Source: an uncultured Clostridia bacterium (GTDB taxonomy: Bacteria > Bacillota > Clostridia > Oscillospirales > Acutalibacteraceae). From it: a stretch of DNA of 64,000 nt. This document shows, in pieces, positions 1 to 8,426 of this stretch. Made by a program: the position numbers and the translations under genes. The stretch lies in assembly GCA_946183365.1 (NCBI GenBank), contig CAMHAH010000012.1, positions 1 through 64,000 of the forward strand, written 5' to 3'. Position 1 is the first letter of the stretch. Every line of letters starts with the position of its first letter. The notes beneath the pieces were generated by a model that did no database searches, was not told the origin of the DNA, and saw only the letters and a program-made list of their open reading frames with translations.

Positions 1-25
1 TTTTTACATTTGTGACTTTTGCCTA

Positions 26-54
26 TTGACAAACGGTCACTACATAACAGTATT
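26..54 (+). promoter_or_regulatory. possible sigma-A promoter for the PTS IIC-like gene
   Basis: A perfect TTGACA lies at 26-31. Seventeen bases later comes only a weak -10 match, AGTATT at 49-54. The position is right for the gene starting at 91, but the weak -10 makes this a tentative call. Confidence 0.35.
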
Positions 55-90
55 AGGTGACATTGGTAATCAGTGTCAAAGGAGGGTAAT

Positions 91-1170
91 ATGAATAAAT
101 TCAAGGCGTTTTTGAAGCGCAAAAATATAGAGATATCGTGGAAGCGATACGGTATCGACGCTCTGGGCGCTATGGCTCAGGGTCTGTTCTGCTCTCTGCT
201 GATAGGCACGATAATCAAGACAATAGGCGTGCTCAGCGGATGGCAGTTCTTCACCGATATCGGCACCTACGCGATGGCTGTCTCGGGTCCCGCTATGGCG
301 GTGGCTATAGGCTACGCGTTAAAGGCAGACCCGATGGTGCTGTTCTCACTGGCGGCGGTCGGCTGGGCTGCCAACGCCGAGGGCGGCGCGGGCGGACCTC
401 TCGCTGTGCTGATAATCGCGATAATCGCCGCGGAGTTCGGCAAGGCGGTATCAAAGGAGACCAAGGTCGATATCCTCGTGACCCCCGCCGTGACCATCCT
501 CGTCGGCGTAGCGCTGGCTAAGCTGATCGCGCCTCCCATAGGCTCGGCGGCGTCAGCCTTCGGTCTGCTGATAGACAGCGCGACCAAGTTGCAGCCCTTT
601 TTGATGGGTATAGTGGTATCGGTGCTGGTGGGTATCGCGCTCACCCTGCCCATATCCTCGGCGGCTATCTGCTCGGTACTGGGGCTTACGGGGCTCGCGG
701 GCGGAGCGGCTGTAGCGGGCTGCTGCGCTCAGATGGTGGGCTTCGCCGTTATGTCGTTCAGAGAGAACCGCTGGGGCGGTCTCGTCAGTCAGGGGCTGGG
801 CACCTCGATGCTCCAGATGCCCAATATAATGAAGAACCCGCGTATCTGGATAGCTCCGATAGTGACCTCGGCTATAACGGGCCCGATAGCGACCTGCGTG
901 TTCGGTCTGCAGATGAACGGCGCTCCTATCAACTCGGGCATGGGCACCTGCGGTCTGTGCGGCCAGATAGGCGTTATCACAGGCTGGCTGAGCCCCTCTG
1001 AGGAGGCTATAGCGAAGGGAGCCGAGGCTATCTCGCCGTCGGCTATGGACTGGATAGGGCTCGCGCTGATCTGTATAGTCCTGCCCGCGGTCATCACCCC
1101 GCTGATAAATATGCTCCTCCGCAAAATAGGCTGGGTAAAGGACGGAGACCTTGCTTTAGTTAGGAGTTAG
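91..1170 (+). CDS. PTS_EIIC_2-type membrane permease (PTS sugar transporter IIC-like)
   Basis: This is an integral membrane protein of about 359 residues with many glycine/alanine-rich hydrophobic segments, including the stretch around GGAGGPLAVLIIAIIAAEFG. The layout matches the compact IIC-like family (PF13303) found alone in Firmicutes. No IIA, IIB or HPr partner is adjacent, so phosphotransfer is unproven and the substrate unknown. ATG 91 is preferred because GGAGG at 81-85 precedes it; a GTG lies further upstream in frame at 73. The last residues (ALVRS) and the TAG stop are read from the TTAGGAG heptamer array that follows, so the native C terminus was probably altered by repeat insertion. 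Confidence 0.75.
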   Translation: MNKFKAFLKRKNIEISWKRYGIDALGAMAQGLFCSLLIGTIIKTIGVLSGWQFFTDIGTYAMAVSGPAMAVAIGYALKADPMVLFSLAAVGWAANAEGGAGGPLAVLIIAIIAAEFGKAVSKETKVDILVTPAVTILVGVALAKLIAPPIGSAASAFGLLIDSATKLQPFLMGIVVSVLVGIALTLPISSAAICSVLGLTGLAGGAAVAGCCAQMVGFAVMSFRENRWGGLVSQGLGTSMLQMPNIMKNPRIWIAPIVTSAITGPIATCVFGLQMNGAPINSGMGTCGLCGQIGVITGWLSPSEEAIAKGAEAISPSAMDWIGLALICIVLPAVITPLINMLLRKIGWVKDGDLALVRS

Positions 1171-1257
1171 GAATTAGGAGTTAGGAATTAGGAGTTAGGA
1201 GTTAGGAATTAGGAGTTAGGAATTAGGAGTTAGGAGTTAGGAATTAGGAGTTTAGGA
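1156..1257 (+). repeat. TTAGGAG/TTAGGAA heptamer array
   Basis: About fourteen tandem heptamers of the form TTAGGAR fill the gap between the two flanking genes. The array gives the stop codon of the upstream gene and ends with an AGGA eight bases before the ATG of the next gene, so it may also provide its ribosome binding site. Only the plus-orientation arm is present here. Confidence 0.9.
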
Positions 1258-1264
1258 AAATTAT

Positions 1265-1996
1265 ATGAGAAAGATATCCGAAAAACTGAAATATTTTTCA
1301 AACTCCGACAAGGTGATATGGACGATATCTGTCGCGCTGATAACGGTCGCGTTCGTCGAATCGGGCGGCAGAGACGTCCTCAACTACATTGTATCGCTCA
1401 TAGGCGTGACCTCGCTGATATTCTGCGCCAAGGGCAACCCCATGGGCCCCGCGCTGATGATAGTATTCGGGCTGATATACGGCTATATCTCGCTGAGCTT
1501 CGCCTATTACGGCGAGCTGATAACCTATGTCGGCATGACCGTGCCGATGTCGGTGTGGTCGCTTATAGCGTGGCTCAAAAACCCGTACAAGGGTCAGCGG
1601 TCACAGGTGACGGTGAACTCAAAGCTGAGCAAGAAGGATTGGCTGATAATGGCAGGGCTGACTATAGCGGTAACGGTCGCGTTCTACTTCATACTCTCGG
1701 CTCTCGGCACGGCTAACATAATCCCCTCGACGATATCCGTCGCGACGAGCTTTGCCGCGGCGTATCTGACCGCTAAGCGCTCGCCGTACTACGCGCTGTT
1801 CTACGCCATGAACGATATCGTGCTGATAGTACTGTGGTCGCTCGCGTCGGTCGAGGACAGCGGCTGCATCAGCGTAGTCATCTGCTTCATCGTGTTCCTG
1901 ATAAACGACGTCTACGGCTTCATAAGCTGGAACAGGATGAAAAATAAGCAGATCTCCGAAACTTCCGAAAACGCAGATAATAAAGATAATGAATAG
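1265..1996 (+). CDS. pnuC: PnuC-like nicotinamide riboside/mononucleotide transporter
   Basis: The protein has 243 residues and six to seven membrane segments. It matches the PnuC family, with a conserved glycine-rich early segment (CAKGNPMGPALMIVFGLIYG), a YYGELITYVGM region and a C-terminal NDVYGFISW. PnuC proteins carry NAD precursors down their gradient, and intracellular phosphorylation traps the substrate. The only ribosome binding site candidate is the AGGA at the end of the preceding heptamer array. A strong hairpin terminator follows the stop. No NiaR site or riboswitch was seen upstream. Related PnuX/PnuT proteins carry other vitamins, so the substrate is inferred. Confidence 0.8.
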   Translation: MRKISEKLKYFSNSDKVIWTISVALITVAFVESGGRDVLNYIVSLIGVTSLIFCAKGNPMGPALMIVFGLIYGYISLSFAYYGELITYVGMTVPMSVWSLIAWLKNPYKGQRSQVTVNSKLSKKDWLIMAGLTIAVTVAFYFILSALGTANIIPSTISVATSFAAAYLTAKRSPYYALFYAMNDIVLIVLWSLASVEDSGCISVVICFIVFLINDVYGFISWNRMKNKQISETSENADNKDNE

Positions 1997-1999
1997 TAA

Positions 2000-2046
2000 A
2001 AAGCTCACGGTTCAGGTCGTACCCTAACCGTGAGCTTTGTTCTTTT
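2000..2046. terminator. bidirectional Rho-independent terminator
   Basis: An inverted repeat, AAAGCTCACGGTT paired with AACCGTGAGCTTT, is followed by a T-rich run. It lies between the convergent pnuC-like and threonine-synthase-like genes and can serve both. Confidence 0.85.
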
Positions 2047-2055
2047 ATCAGATGA

Positions 2056-3282
2056 TCAGTCAAAGAAGCCGAGAGCCTCGAATTCCTTCAGGTCGTTTTT
2101 ACAGTGCTTCGGCTCGCCTGCGGCTTTGATCGCCGAGTCGATATCCTTCAAGCCGTTGCCCGTGACGATAGAGACTATCACAGCGTCGTGGGGCAGCTTA
2201 CCCTCGCGGCTGAGCTTCATCAATCCCGCCGTCGCGGTAACTCCCGCCGGCTCGCCGAAAACTCCCGCTTTACGCGCAAGGTACTTCTGAGCCTCGCGTA
2301 TCTCGTCGTCGCTGACGTTCACGCATATGCCGCCGCTGTCCTTTATCGCGTTTATCGCCTTATCGGGGTTGCGGGGCACGCCTACAGCAATACTGTCGGC
2401 ATAGGTGTTCTCCTCCTGCGGCTGCCACGGCTCACCCGTCATCACGGCGGTGTTTATCGGACAGCAGCCCTCTGCCTGAACGCTGATTATACGGGGTATC
2501 TTGTCGATAAAGCCGACCTTGTACATATCGTACAGTCCCTTGTATACACCCGCTACGGTACAGCCGTCGCCGACCGATACCGCGACATAGTCGGGAGCCT
2601 TGAAGCATAGCTGCTCGCATATCTCGTGAGCGACGGTCTTTTTGCCCTCGCCGAGATAGGGGTTGATAGCGGCGTTGCGGTTATACCAGCCGTATTTTTC
2701 GATAGCCGCCTTAGACAGCTCAAAGGTCTCTTCATAGCTGCCGTCAACGGCGGTGAGGTTCGCGCCGAACATCATCAGCTGAGCTATCTTGCCCTTCGGG
2801 GCGCGGGCAGGCACAAAGATATAGGTCTTGAGCCCCGCCCGAGCCGCGTTGCCCGCAAGGGACGAGGCGGCGTTGCCCGTAGACGAACAGGCTATGGTGT
2901 CATAGCCCGCCTCGATAGCCTTTGTGACCGCCATAGCCGAGGCTCGATCCTTAAGCGAAGCGGTGGGATTTATGCCGTCGTCCTTGATATAGAGCTTGGC
3001 TATACCGAGCTCAGCGGCTATATTATCAGCCTCATACATAGGCGACATACCGACCCTCAGCCCCGCGGGGACGGTGTCCTCTTCGATAGGCAAGAGCTCG
3101 CGGTAACGCCACATGGTGGGCTCCTCACGCTTCTTGAGTATCTCTTTGCTCAGCTTAGTTTTTATATACTCATAATCGTAGATAACGTCGAGTATACCGC
3201 CGCACTCGCAGGTAGTTATATCGGGAACGGCGGGGTATTCACGGCCGCACCTAACGCATTTACAGCAAATCACATTTCTCAT
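2056..3282 (-). CDS. threonine synthase-family PLP enzyme (fold type II)
   Basis: The protein has about 408 residues. It starts with a zinc-ribbon-like segment (CCKCVRCG then CECGG), followed by the threonine synthase catalytic domain. The PLP lysine lies in NPTASLKDR and the phosphate-binding loop in SSTGNAASS. The start at 3282 is preferred over upstream codons because it has an AGAGGTG site and begins at the conserved zinc ribbon. No hom or thrB is near. It is the last gene of a minus-strand set led by a YheO-type regulator and a second PLP enzyme, facing the purine genes. The enzyme could be ordinary ThrC (O-phosphohomoserine to threonine), or an amino-acid lyase taking the role of diaminopropionate ammonia-lyase YgeX. 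The sequence alone does not decide. Confidence 0.75.
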   Translation of the reverse strand: MRNVICCKCVRCGREYPAVPDITTCECGGILDVIYDYEYIKTKLSKEILKKREEPTMWRYRELLPIEEDTVPAGLRVGMSPMYEADNIAAELGIAKLYIKDDGINPTASLKDRASAMAVTKAIEAGYDTIACSSTGNAASSLAGNAARAGLKTYIFVPARAPKGKIAQLMMFGANLTAVDGSYEETFELSKAAIEKYGWYNRNAAINPYLGEGKKTVAHEICEQLCFKAPDYVAVSVGDGCTVAGVYKGLYDMYKVGFIDKIPRIISVQAEGCCPINTAVMTGEPWQPQEENTYADSIAVGVPRNPDKAINAIKDSGGICVNVSDDEIREAQKYLARKAGVFGEPAGVTATAGLMKLSREGKLPHDAVIVSIVTGNGLKDIDSAIKAAGEPKHCKNDLKEFEALGFFD

Positions 3283-3285
3283 AAT

Positions 3286-3420
3286 AATACACCTCTCAGC
3301 CTCCGCAATCCTCAGTGATGGTAAACCATTGATCGCTTCGCATCGACCTCTCGGAAAAAGGGTCATAAATCGGGTGCGGGCATCGCCCGCCCTAAACTCC
3401 TAACTCCTAACTCCTAACTC
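3286..3420. repeat. degenerate repeat element with TCCTAAC heptamers
   Basis: The spacer between the two PLP enzyme genes contains a piece resembling the right end of the DUF559-type repeat (CAGCCTCCGCAATCCTCAG), the hairpin CGGGTGCGGGCATCGCCCG and four TCCTAAC heptamers. The heptamers touch the stop codon of the neighbouring gene at 3419. Confidence 0.75.
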
Positions 3421-4885
3421 ATAAAAGCCCGACTTCTCTGTTGAACGCCTCGATATACTCGTCGAGCTCTTCGGCCTGCTTGTGTACCGCGTCCCAGGTG
3501 TTCTCGGTATCATACCACAGGGCGTTGAGCTCCTCTACCGTCCTGCCCTGCTGCTCTACCCAGGTGTAGTACTTGAGGTTATGGACGCGCTTGCGCTCCT
3601 TGTATGTCAGCTCGAGCATATTGTCGTCCTTTAAGTTGAGTATATGCAGGTTGTGGTCGAGCTCAGCCTTCTGAGCGGTATACTCGCCGTACATATCCTC
3701 GAGCTCCTTTATACGGCTCTGATACATAACGGCGCTGTCGGTCAGTACCGTGCCGATAACGTCATGCTCGGTGAACTCATAATACTTAGCCATCTTGATA
3801 CAGCACAGGATATTGGCGATACCGCTGATACCGAGATACGACAGGGTATCTACGAACTCGCTGTCGAGACCCACGGTCTCTATGAGGTACTTCTTGCCCG
3901 CCTCTGTATTGAACAGGCTCAACAGACGCTGGCTGTCCTCGTCGTCTATATCTATGACCATATCGGTGTTCTTTACGTTGTGGATCCACGGGATATGCTT
4001 GTCGCCGATACCCTCGATCCTGTGACCGCCGAAGCCGTTGTCGAGGATGGTCGGGCACTGCAGAGCCTCGCCGACGGCGAGCTTGAGCTTGGGATACTGC
4101 TCCTTGAGATAATCACCCGCGCTCATGGTTCCCGCGGAGCCGGAGGTGAAGCAAGCGCCGGAGAAGCGGTCGCCCTCGCCCTTGATGGCCTCAAAAGCGT
4201 CCTTCAAGGCGTAGCCCGTGACGTTATAATGCCACAGCGGGTTGCCCATCTCTTCAAACTGATTGAATATCATGACCTCGGGGCGCTGTCTCAGCTCCCA
4301 GGTCTTATCGAATATCTCTTTGACATTGCTCTCACATCCGGGGGTGGCTATGACCTCGCCCGCGATGGACGACAGCCACTCAAAGCGCTCGCGGCTCATC
4401 TCAGCGGGCAGGATAGCGATACTGTCGCATGACAAAAGCTTTGAGTTGAAGGCTCCGCCGCGGCAGTAGTTGCCCGTTGACGGCCATACAGCCTTGTGCT
4501 TTGTAGCGTCGAACTGACCCGTTACCAGTCTCGGAGCGAGACAGCCGAATGACGCTCCTACCTTATGACAGCCCGTGGGGAACCACTTGCCGACGATAGC
4601 GAAGATACGCGCCTTTACTCCCGTGAGAGCCGAGGGCAGCTCGATATAGTTGGGGATATCGCGGTACAGTCCGCCGCTCTCCTTAGGCTCGTTCTTCCAC
4701 GTGATCCTGAACAGGTTGACGGGGTCGACGTCCCACAGACCCGTGGTCTTGAGCCTCTCCTTTATCTGCTCGGGTATCAGCTCGGGGTTCTGCATCTGCC
4801 TGATGGTGGGGATGATGATATTGTTCTCCCTCGCCTTCTCGATATTATGCTGTAAGCCCTCTTTGTTAACGGTAAAATCAATCAT
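3419..4885 (-). CDS. TrpB/cysteine-synthase-like PLP enzyme of unknown reaction
   Basis: The protein has 488 residues and belongs to fold-type II PLP enzymes. The likely Schiff-base lysine is K108 in FPTGCHKVGASFG, resembling the TGAHK motif of tryptophan synthase beta. PSTGNYCRGG would bind the PLP phosphate, and SGSAGTMSAGD is a second glycine-rich loop. At 488 residues it is longer than cysteine synthase (about 310) and has a charged helical C-terminal extension. Its start overlaps the end of the regulator gene by eight bases, so the two are co-transcribed. It sits beside YgeY/YgeW/ArcC-type genes but is not YgeX. A lyase acting on an amino acid released from purine breakdown is a reasonable inference. 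Confidence 0.65.
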   Translation of the reverse strand: MIDFTVNKEGLQHNIEKARENNIIIPTIRQMQNPELIPEQIKERLKTTGLWDVDPVNLFRITWKNEPKESGGLYRDIPNYIELPSALTGVKARIFAIVGKWFPTGCHKVGASFGCLAPRLVTGQFDATKHKAVWPSTGNYCRGGAFNSKLLSCDSIAILPAEMSRERFEWLSSIAGEVIATPGCESNVKEIFDKTWELRQRPEVMIFNQFEEMGNPLWHYNVTGYALKDAFEAIKGEGDRFSGACFTSGSAGTMSAGDYLKEQYPKLKLAVGEALQCPTILDNGFGGHRIEGIGDKHIPWIHNVKNTDMVIDIDDEDSQRLLSLFNTEAGKKYLIETVGLDSEFVDTLSYLGISGIANILCCIKMAKYYEFTEHDVIGTVLTDSAVMYQSRIKELEDMYGEYTAQKAELDHNLHILNLKDDNMLELTYKERKRVHNLKYYTWVEQQGRTVEELNALWYDTENTWDAVHKQAEELDEYIEAFNREVGLL

Positions 4886-5528
4886 CTTTTGTCTCCTCCT
4901 TATTATCGATATAAGAGTATAGTGTGAACTTGGATATCCCGAAGTATTTCGCTATCCTGTCGCCCGATTTGGTGATGAGCAGAGCGCCCTTTGAATTCAG
5001 ATATCTTATCGCGCGCTGTTTATCCTCTTTGTTCATCAGCGATACGGGCTTGCCGATGAGCTCGGTCGATTTCCATAACAGCTCGTCCAAAAGCTCGCCG
5101 ACGTGGGGAGTTATCTTCTCGGGCTCACCGTCGCGGGTCGGAGCGGTCATCTCGCCTATCGCCGCCGCGGCTACGCTCAGCGCGGTTATATCGTGGTTGA
5201 TCGAGAATATCGCCGCCACCCTGCCGCTGTCGTCGCGGATATAAACGGTAGTGGATTTGAGCACCTTGCCGTCTGAGGTCTTTGTGAAGTAGCCTATGCG
5301 GTCCTCGCGGTTCTTCTCGGCGCGGCTGAGCTCCTCGAGCACGACGGCTGAGGCTCCGTCGCCAACCTTGCGGCCGGTCACCTCGCCGTTCTCGATATAG
5401 ATTATCGAGCTGTCGGCAGCGTTCTTGTCGGTCAGATCGTGTACGGCGACCTCACAGCTCCTGCCGTAGTGACCCGCTACGGCGTGAGCCAGAGCGCAAA
5501 GTCCGTTTTTCATTTGAGTATCAAGCAT
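4878..5528 (-). CDS. YheO-type PAS/HTH transcriptional regulator
   Basis: The protein has 216 residues. An N-terminal YheO-type PAS domain (about 5-115) is followed by a C-terminal helix-turn-helix of the DauR/YheO kind (about 160-212), with KQRAIRYLNSKGALLITKSGDRIAKYFGIS split between the linker and the first helices. These regulators often control amino-acid or purine-derived metabolite genes next to them. It heads a minus-strand operon with two PLP enzymes and is divergent from the PHP/YgeY/YgeW/ArcC set, so it is the best candidate regulator of the island. A strong GAGGGGGT ribosome binding site precedes the ATG. The effector is unknown. Confidence 0.75.
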   Translation of the reverse strand: MLDTQMKNGLCALAHAVAGHYGRSCEVAVHDLTDKNAADSSIIYIENGEVTGRKVGDGASAVVLEELSRAEKNREDRIGYFTKTSDGKVLKSTTVYIRDDSGRVAAIFSINHDITALSVAAAAIGEMTAPTRDGEPEKITPHVGELLDELLWKSTELIGKPVSLMNKEDKQRAIRYLNSKGALLITKSGDRIAKYFGISKFTLYSYIDNKEETKDD

Positions 5529-5588
5529 CTAAGACCCCCTCTGCCACGGTTTTATTAAAAATTTTTAGGCAAACTAAAAACTATTTAT

Positions 5589-5617
5589 ATTGTAATACAT
5601 TCACACCCGTTAATCAA
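5589..5617 (-). promoter_or_regulatory. sigma-A promoter for the regulator/PLP operon
   Basis: On the minus strand, TTGATT (5612-5617) and TACAAT (5589-5594) are separated by 17 bases, about 60 bases upstream of the regulator start. Confidence 0.6.
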
Positions 5618-5668
5618 TGGTATTGAGTAACTTTTTCTCAATATTTTTCAGATTTTTTGAAGATATTT

Positions 5669-5697
5669 TTGACTTGCGTATTTCAAAAAGGTATAAA
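5669..5697 (+). promoter_or_regulatory. sigma-A promoter for the PHP gene
   Basis: TTGACT (5669-5674) and TATAAA (5692-5697) are 17 bases apart, upstream of the GGAGG-preceded ATG at 5742. A second TATAAT at 5704-5709 has no good -35. Confidence 0.55.
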
Positions 5698-5741
5698 CGG
5701 TGTTATAATGATTGTGTATAACTGTCATGGAGGCAAAAGCA

Positions 5742-6587
5742 ATGCAAAAAACCTGTGATCTGCACACCCACTCCGTATATTCGGACGGCACCTTTACCCC
5801 CACCGAGCTTATCGACGCCGCGATCGAAGCGGGTATCTCGGCGCTTGCTATGACCGACCACAATACGGTAACGGGTCTCAACGACTTTGCCGAGGCGGGC
5901 AGGGGCAAGCCGATAGAGACAGTACCGGGAGTAGAGTTCACCACCGCCTATAACGGTACCGAGCTGCACATACTCGGCCTGTTCATACCGCCCGAGAGTC
6001 ACCGCGATATCAACGAATACATAGACAAGGCTACGATCCTCAAGGAAGAGAGCAACTATAAGCTCATAAACCGCTTAAGAGAGCGCGGCTACGATATCAG
6101 ATACGTCGATATACTTGAGAGCTCAAAGGGTCATGTCAACCGCGCGAACATTGCCGCCGAGCTGCTCAAAAAGGGCTATATCGAGAGCATAGAATGGGCG
6201 TTCAAAAATATCCTGCATAAGAATTACGGTCTGTATGAGCCGCCCGAGCGCCTCTCTGCCATCGAGACGATTAAATTCATACGCGAGATAGGAGCCGTCG
6301 CGGTATGGGCTCACCCCTACATCCACATGGATTTTGAGCAGGCAGACGAGTTCCTGCCCCACGCGATAGAGGCGGGTCTTAAGGGCATGGAGACCATGTA
6401 CAGCCTGTATGACGAAAAGACCACCGAGAAGGCGCGTAAGGTCGCGAAGCGCTTTGGCATACTCGAGAGCGGCGGCAGTGATTTTCACGGCGCCAACAAG
6501 CCGCACATACAGCTCGGAAAGGGTCAGGGAAACCTGTGCATACCCTATGAATTCTACGAAAAACTCCGCGATCAGATCAATAAATAA
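5742..6587 (+). CDS. PHP-domain phosphoesterase (YciV/TrpH-like)
   Basis: The protein has 281 residues and is a PHP-family metal-dependent phosphoesterase. Metal ligands are visible in CDLHTHSVYSDGTF near the N terminus, in the TDHNTVTG motif, in a mid-protein HPYIH and in the C-terminal GGSDFHG. Family members include RNase AM (YciV), which removes nucleotides from RNA 5' ends, and 3',5'-nucleotide phosphatases. A nucleotide-cleaving role would fit a purine island. The start at 5742 was chosen for GGAGG at 5729-5733; an upstream in-frame ATG lacks a site. It has its own promoter and is followed by another strong promoter, so it is probably monocistronic. Confidence 0.8.
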   Translation: MQKTCDLHTHSVYSDGTFTPTELIDAAIEAGISALAMTDHNTVTGLNDFAEAGRGKPIETVPGVEFTTAYNGTELHILGLFIPPESHRDINEYIDKATILKEESNYKLINRLRERGYDIRYVDILESSKGHVNRANIAAELLKKGYIESIEWAFKNILHKNYGLYEPPERLSAIETIKFIREIGAVAVWAHPYIHMDFEQADEFLPHAIEAGLKGMETMYSLYDEKTTEKARKVAKRFGILESGGSDFHGANKPHIQLGKGQGNLCIPYEFYEKLRDQINK

Positions 6588-6626
6588 GAATTACCTAAAA
6601 ATTTTTAAGAAAACCGAAAATTTTAT

Positions 6627-6654
6627 TTGACATAGTCGCATAGTGTAGTATAAT
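6627..6654 (+). promoter_or_regulatory. consensus sigma-A promoter for the ygeY-like operon
   Basis: A perfect TTGACA (6627-6632) and a perfect TATAAT (6649-6654) are separated by 16 bases, 62 bases before the ATG at 6717. This is the strongest promoter seen in the island. Confidence 0.8.
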
Positions 6655-6716
6655 TGAATTACAAGTAATAAGGTTTTATACGCGTTTATTTGCGGTGTAA
6701 AAAAGGAGGAGAACTT

Positions 6717-7907
6717 ATGGATTTTAACGCTGTAAAAAAGGCTGCCGAAGGCTACGAACAGGCTATGACCGATTTTCTCAGAGAGCTCATAGCGATACCC
6801 AGCGAGTCTGCCGAGGAGGAAGGCGTCGCGAAGCGTATAGTCGAAGAGATGCAGAAGCTCGGCTATGACGAGGCGTTCACCGACCCGATGGGCAACGTCC
6901 ACGGCGTGATGGGTACGGGCGACAAGATAATCGCCTATGACGGACATATCGACACGGTAGGTCTCGGCGAGCTGTCCAACTGGAAGTTCGACCCCTACAA
7001 GGGCTATGAGACCGATACCGAGATAGGCGGACGCGGCTCCTCAGACCAGACGGGCGGCGTTGTATCTGCCGTCTACGGCGCAAAGATAATGAAGGATCTC
7101 GGGCTGATACCAGAGGGCTATAAGGTGCTGGTCACAGGCACCGTGCAGGAAGAGGACTGCGACGGTCTGTGCTGGCAGTATATCCACAACGAGATGGGCA
7201 TAACCCCCGAGTTCGTCGTCATCACCGAGCCCACCGACAAGGGCATCTACCGCGGTCAGCGCGGACGTATGGAGATACGCGTCGAGGTCAAGGGCATATC
7301 CTGCCACGGCTCGGCTCCCGAGCGCGGCGACAACGCCATCTACAAAATGGCTGAGATAGTCCTCGACGTAAAGGCACTGAACGACCGTCTGCACTACGAC
7401 CCATTCCTCGGCAAGGGCACCGTCACGGTATCTCAGCAATTCTATAACTCACCCTCGCGCTGCGCCGTCGCGGACTTCGCGGCTATATCGCTCGACCGCA
7501 GACTGACCAACGGCGAGACATGGGAGAGCGCCCTTGAAGAGATCCGCGCTCTGCCGTCGGTACAGAAGTACGACGCTGAGGTATCTATGTACAAATACGA
7601 GCGTCCGTCATGGACGGGTCTGGTATATCCAACCGAGTGCTACTTCCCGACATGGGTCATCCCCGAGGATCACCCCGCGTGCAAGGCTATGGTTGCCGCT
7701 CATAAGGGTATGTACGGCGAGCCCAGAGTAGACAAATGGACCTTCTCGACCAACGGCGTTTCCATCATGGGCCGCTACGGCATACCGTGCATAGGCTTCG
7801 GCCCCGGAGCCGAGGCTCAGGCTCACGCTCCCAACGAGATAACCTGGAAAGAGGATCTCGTCCGCTGCGCCGCCGTCTACGCCGCCGTCCCGATGAACTA
7901 TAAATAA
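6717..7907 (+). CDS. ygeY: YgeY-like M20-family hydrolase
   Basis: The protein has 396 residues and is an M20/ArgE/DapE-type zinc hydrolase. The first metal motif is YDGHIDTVG, the bridging region is [11 protein letters not shown], and the catalytic acidic pair is in VQEEDCDG. The C-terminal histidine is within [13 protein letters not shown]. Length and motifs match the YgeY family, whose gene in E. coli and gut anaerobes lies beside ygeX, ygeW and ssnA in a purine-degradation cluster. It would hydrolyse an amide or ureido intermediate. GGAGG at 6705-6709 supports the start at 6717. It is separated from the ygeW-like gene by a repeat-bounded DUF559 gene. Confidence 0.85.
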   Translation: MDFNAVKKAAEGYEQAMTDFLRELIAIPSESAEEEGVAKRIVEEMQKLGYDEAFTDPMGNVHGVMGTGDKIIAYDGHIDTVGLGELSNWKFDPYKGYETDTEIGGRGSSDQTGGVVSAVYGAKIMKDLGLIPEGYKVLVTGTVQEEDCDGLCWQYIHNEMGITPEFVVITEPTDKGIYRGQRGRMEIRVEVKGISCHGSAPERGDNAIYKMAEIVLDVKALNDRLHYDPFLGKGTVTVSQQFYNSPSRCAVADFAAISLDRRLTNGETWESALEEIRALPSVQKYDAEVSMYKYERPSWTGLVYPTECYFPTWVIPEDHPACKAMVAAHKGMYGEPRVDKWTFSTNGVSIMGRYGIPCIGFGPGAEAQAHAPNEITWKEDLVRCAAVYAAVPMNYK

Positions 7908-7998
7908 GGCTCCCTTTTCTAAGGGAGCTGTCGCGAAGCGACTGAGGGTTCAAGGCTCCCTTTTCTAAGGGAGCTGGCGCGAAGCGACTGAGGGTTAT
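7908..7998 (+). repeat. two left-end units of the DUF559-associated repeat
   Basis: Two tandem units of about 45 bases each start with GGCTCCCTTTTCTAAGGGAG, a short hairpin. Each continues with GCGAAGCGACTGAGGGTT. They begin at the stop codon of the ygeY-like gene and lead into the DUF559 gene. Confidence 0.85.
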
Positions 7999-8000
7999 AC

Positions 8001-8414
8001 ATGAACAAACAAAAACCTATCCCAAAAGAACTGCAATCACGGAAAAACGCAAAAGAACTGCGAAAAAACCTGACAAAAGGAGAAAAACACCTTTGGTATG
8101 ATTTTCTCCGATCTTATCCTGTCAGGTTTCACAGGCAATATGTTATAGAACAATACATAGTTGATTTTTTCTGCCCTAAAGCACGTCTGATAGTAGAGCT
8201 GGACGGTTCACAGCACTATGAGCCTGAGGCGGAGAGATATGACAAAAGCAGAACCGAAGCACTAAACAAATACGGCTTTCTTGTGCTGAGATATTCAAAT
8301 CTCGATATACACAGACGATTTCGTAACGTCTGCGAGGATATTGACAATCATGTACAGGAGAGGTTGGAACCCACCGCCCCTTCGGGGCACCTCCCTGAGA
8401 ATTGCGGAGGCTGA
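8001..8414 (+). CDS. DUF559-family endonuclease-like protein
   Basis: The protein has 137 residues and a DUF559 domain, related in fold to very-short-patch and PD-(D/E)xK nucleases. The likely active-site segment is VDFFCPKARLIVELDGSQH, with an acidic residue and E-x-D spacing typical of the family. The biological role of DUF559 proteins is not established. The last sixteen or so residues (LEPTAPSGHLPENCGG) are encoded by the right-end repeat, and two left-end repeat units lie just upstream. The gene interrupts an otherwise metabolic operon. Together with the deleted copy at 9620-9866 this suggests a small mobile unit rather than a purine gene. No clear ribosome binding site precedes its ATG. 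Confidence 0.8.
   Translation: MNKQKPIPKELQSRKNAKELRKNLTKGEKHLWYDFLRSYPVRFHRQYVIEQYIVDFFCPKARLIVELDGSQHYEPEAERYDKSRTEALNKYGFLVLRYSNLDIHRRFRNVCEDIDNHVQERLEPTAPSGHLPENCGG
8360..8414 (+). repeat. right-end unit of the DUF559-associated repeat
   Basis: The sequence from GAGGTTGGAACCCACCGCC through GCCCCTTCGGGGC to GCGGAGGCTGA overlaps the 3' end of the DUF559 gene. It recurs at 9805-9866 and, inverted, at about 18003-18055. Confidence 0.8.
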
Positions 8415-8426
8415 AAGGAGAACAAC

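Noticed and set aside
1156..1257. Heptamer arrays as CRISPR or telomere sequence
   Set aside because: There are no spacers of unique sequence, no cas genes, and the arrays are internal and intergenic in both orientations.
3786..4432. Open frames on both strands overlapping the 488-residue PLP gene
   Set aside because: They are shadows of a GC-biased coding sequence without initiation signals or recognisable domains.
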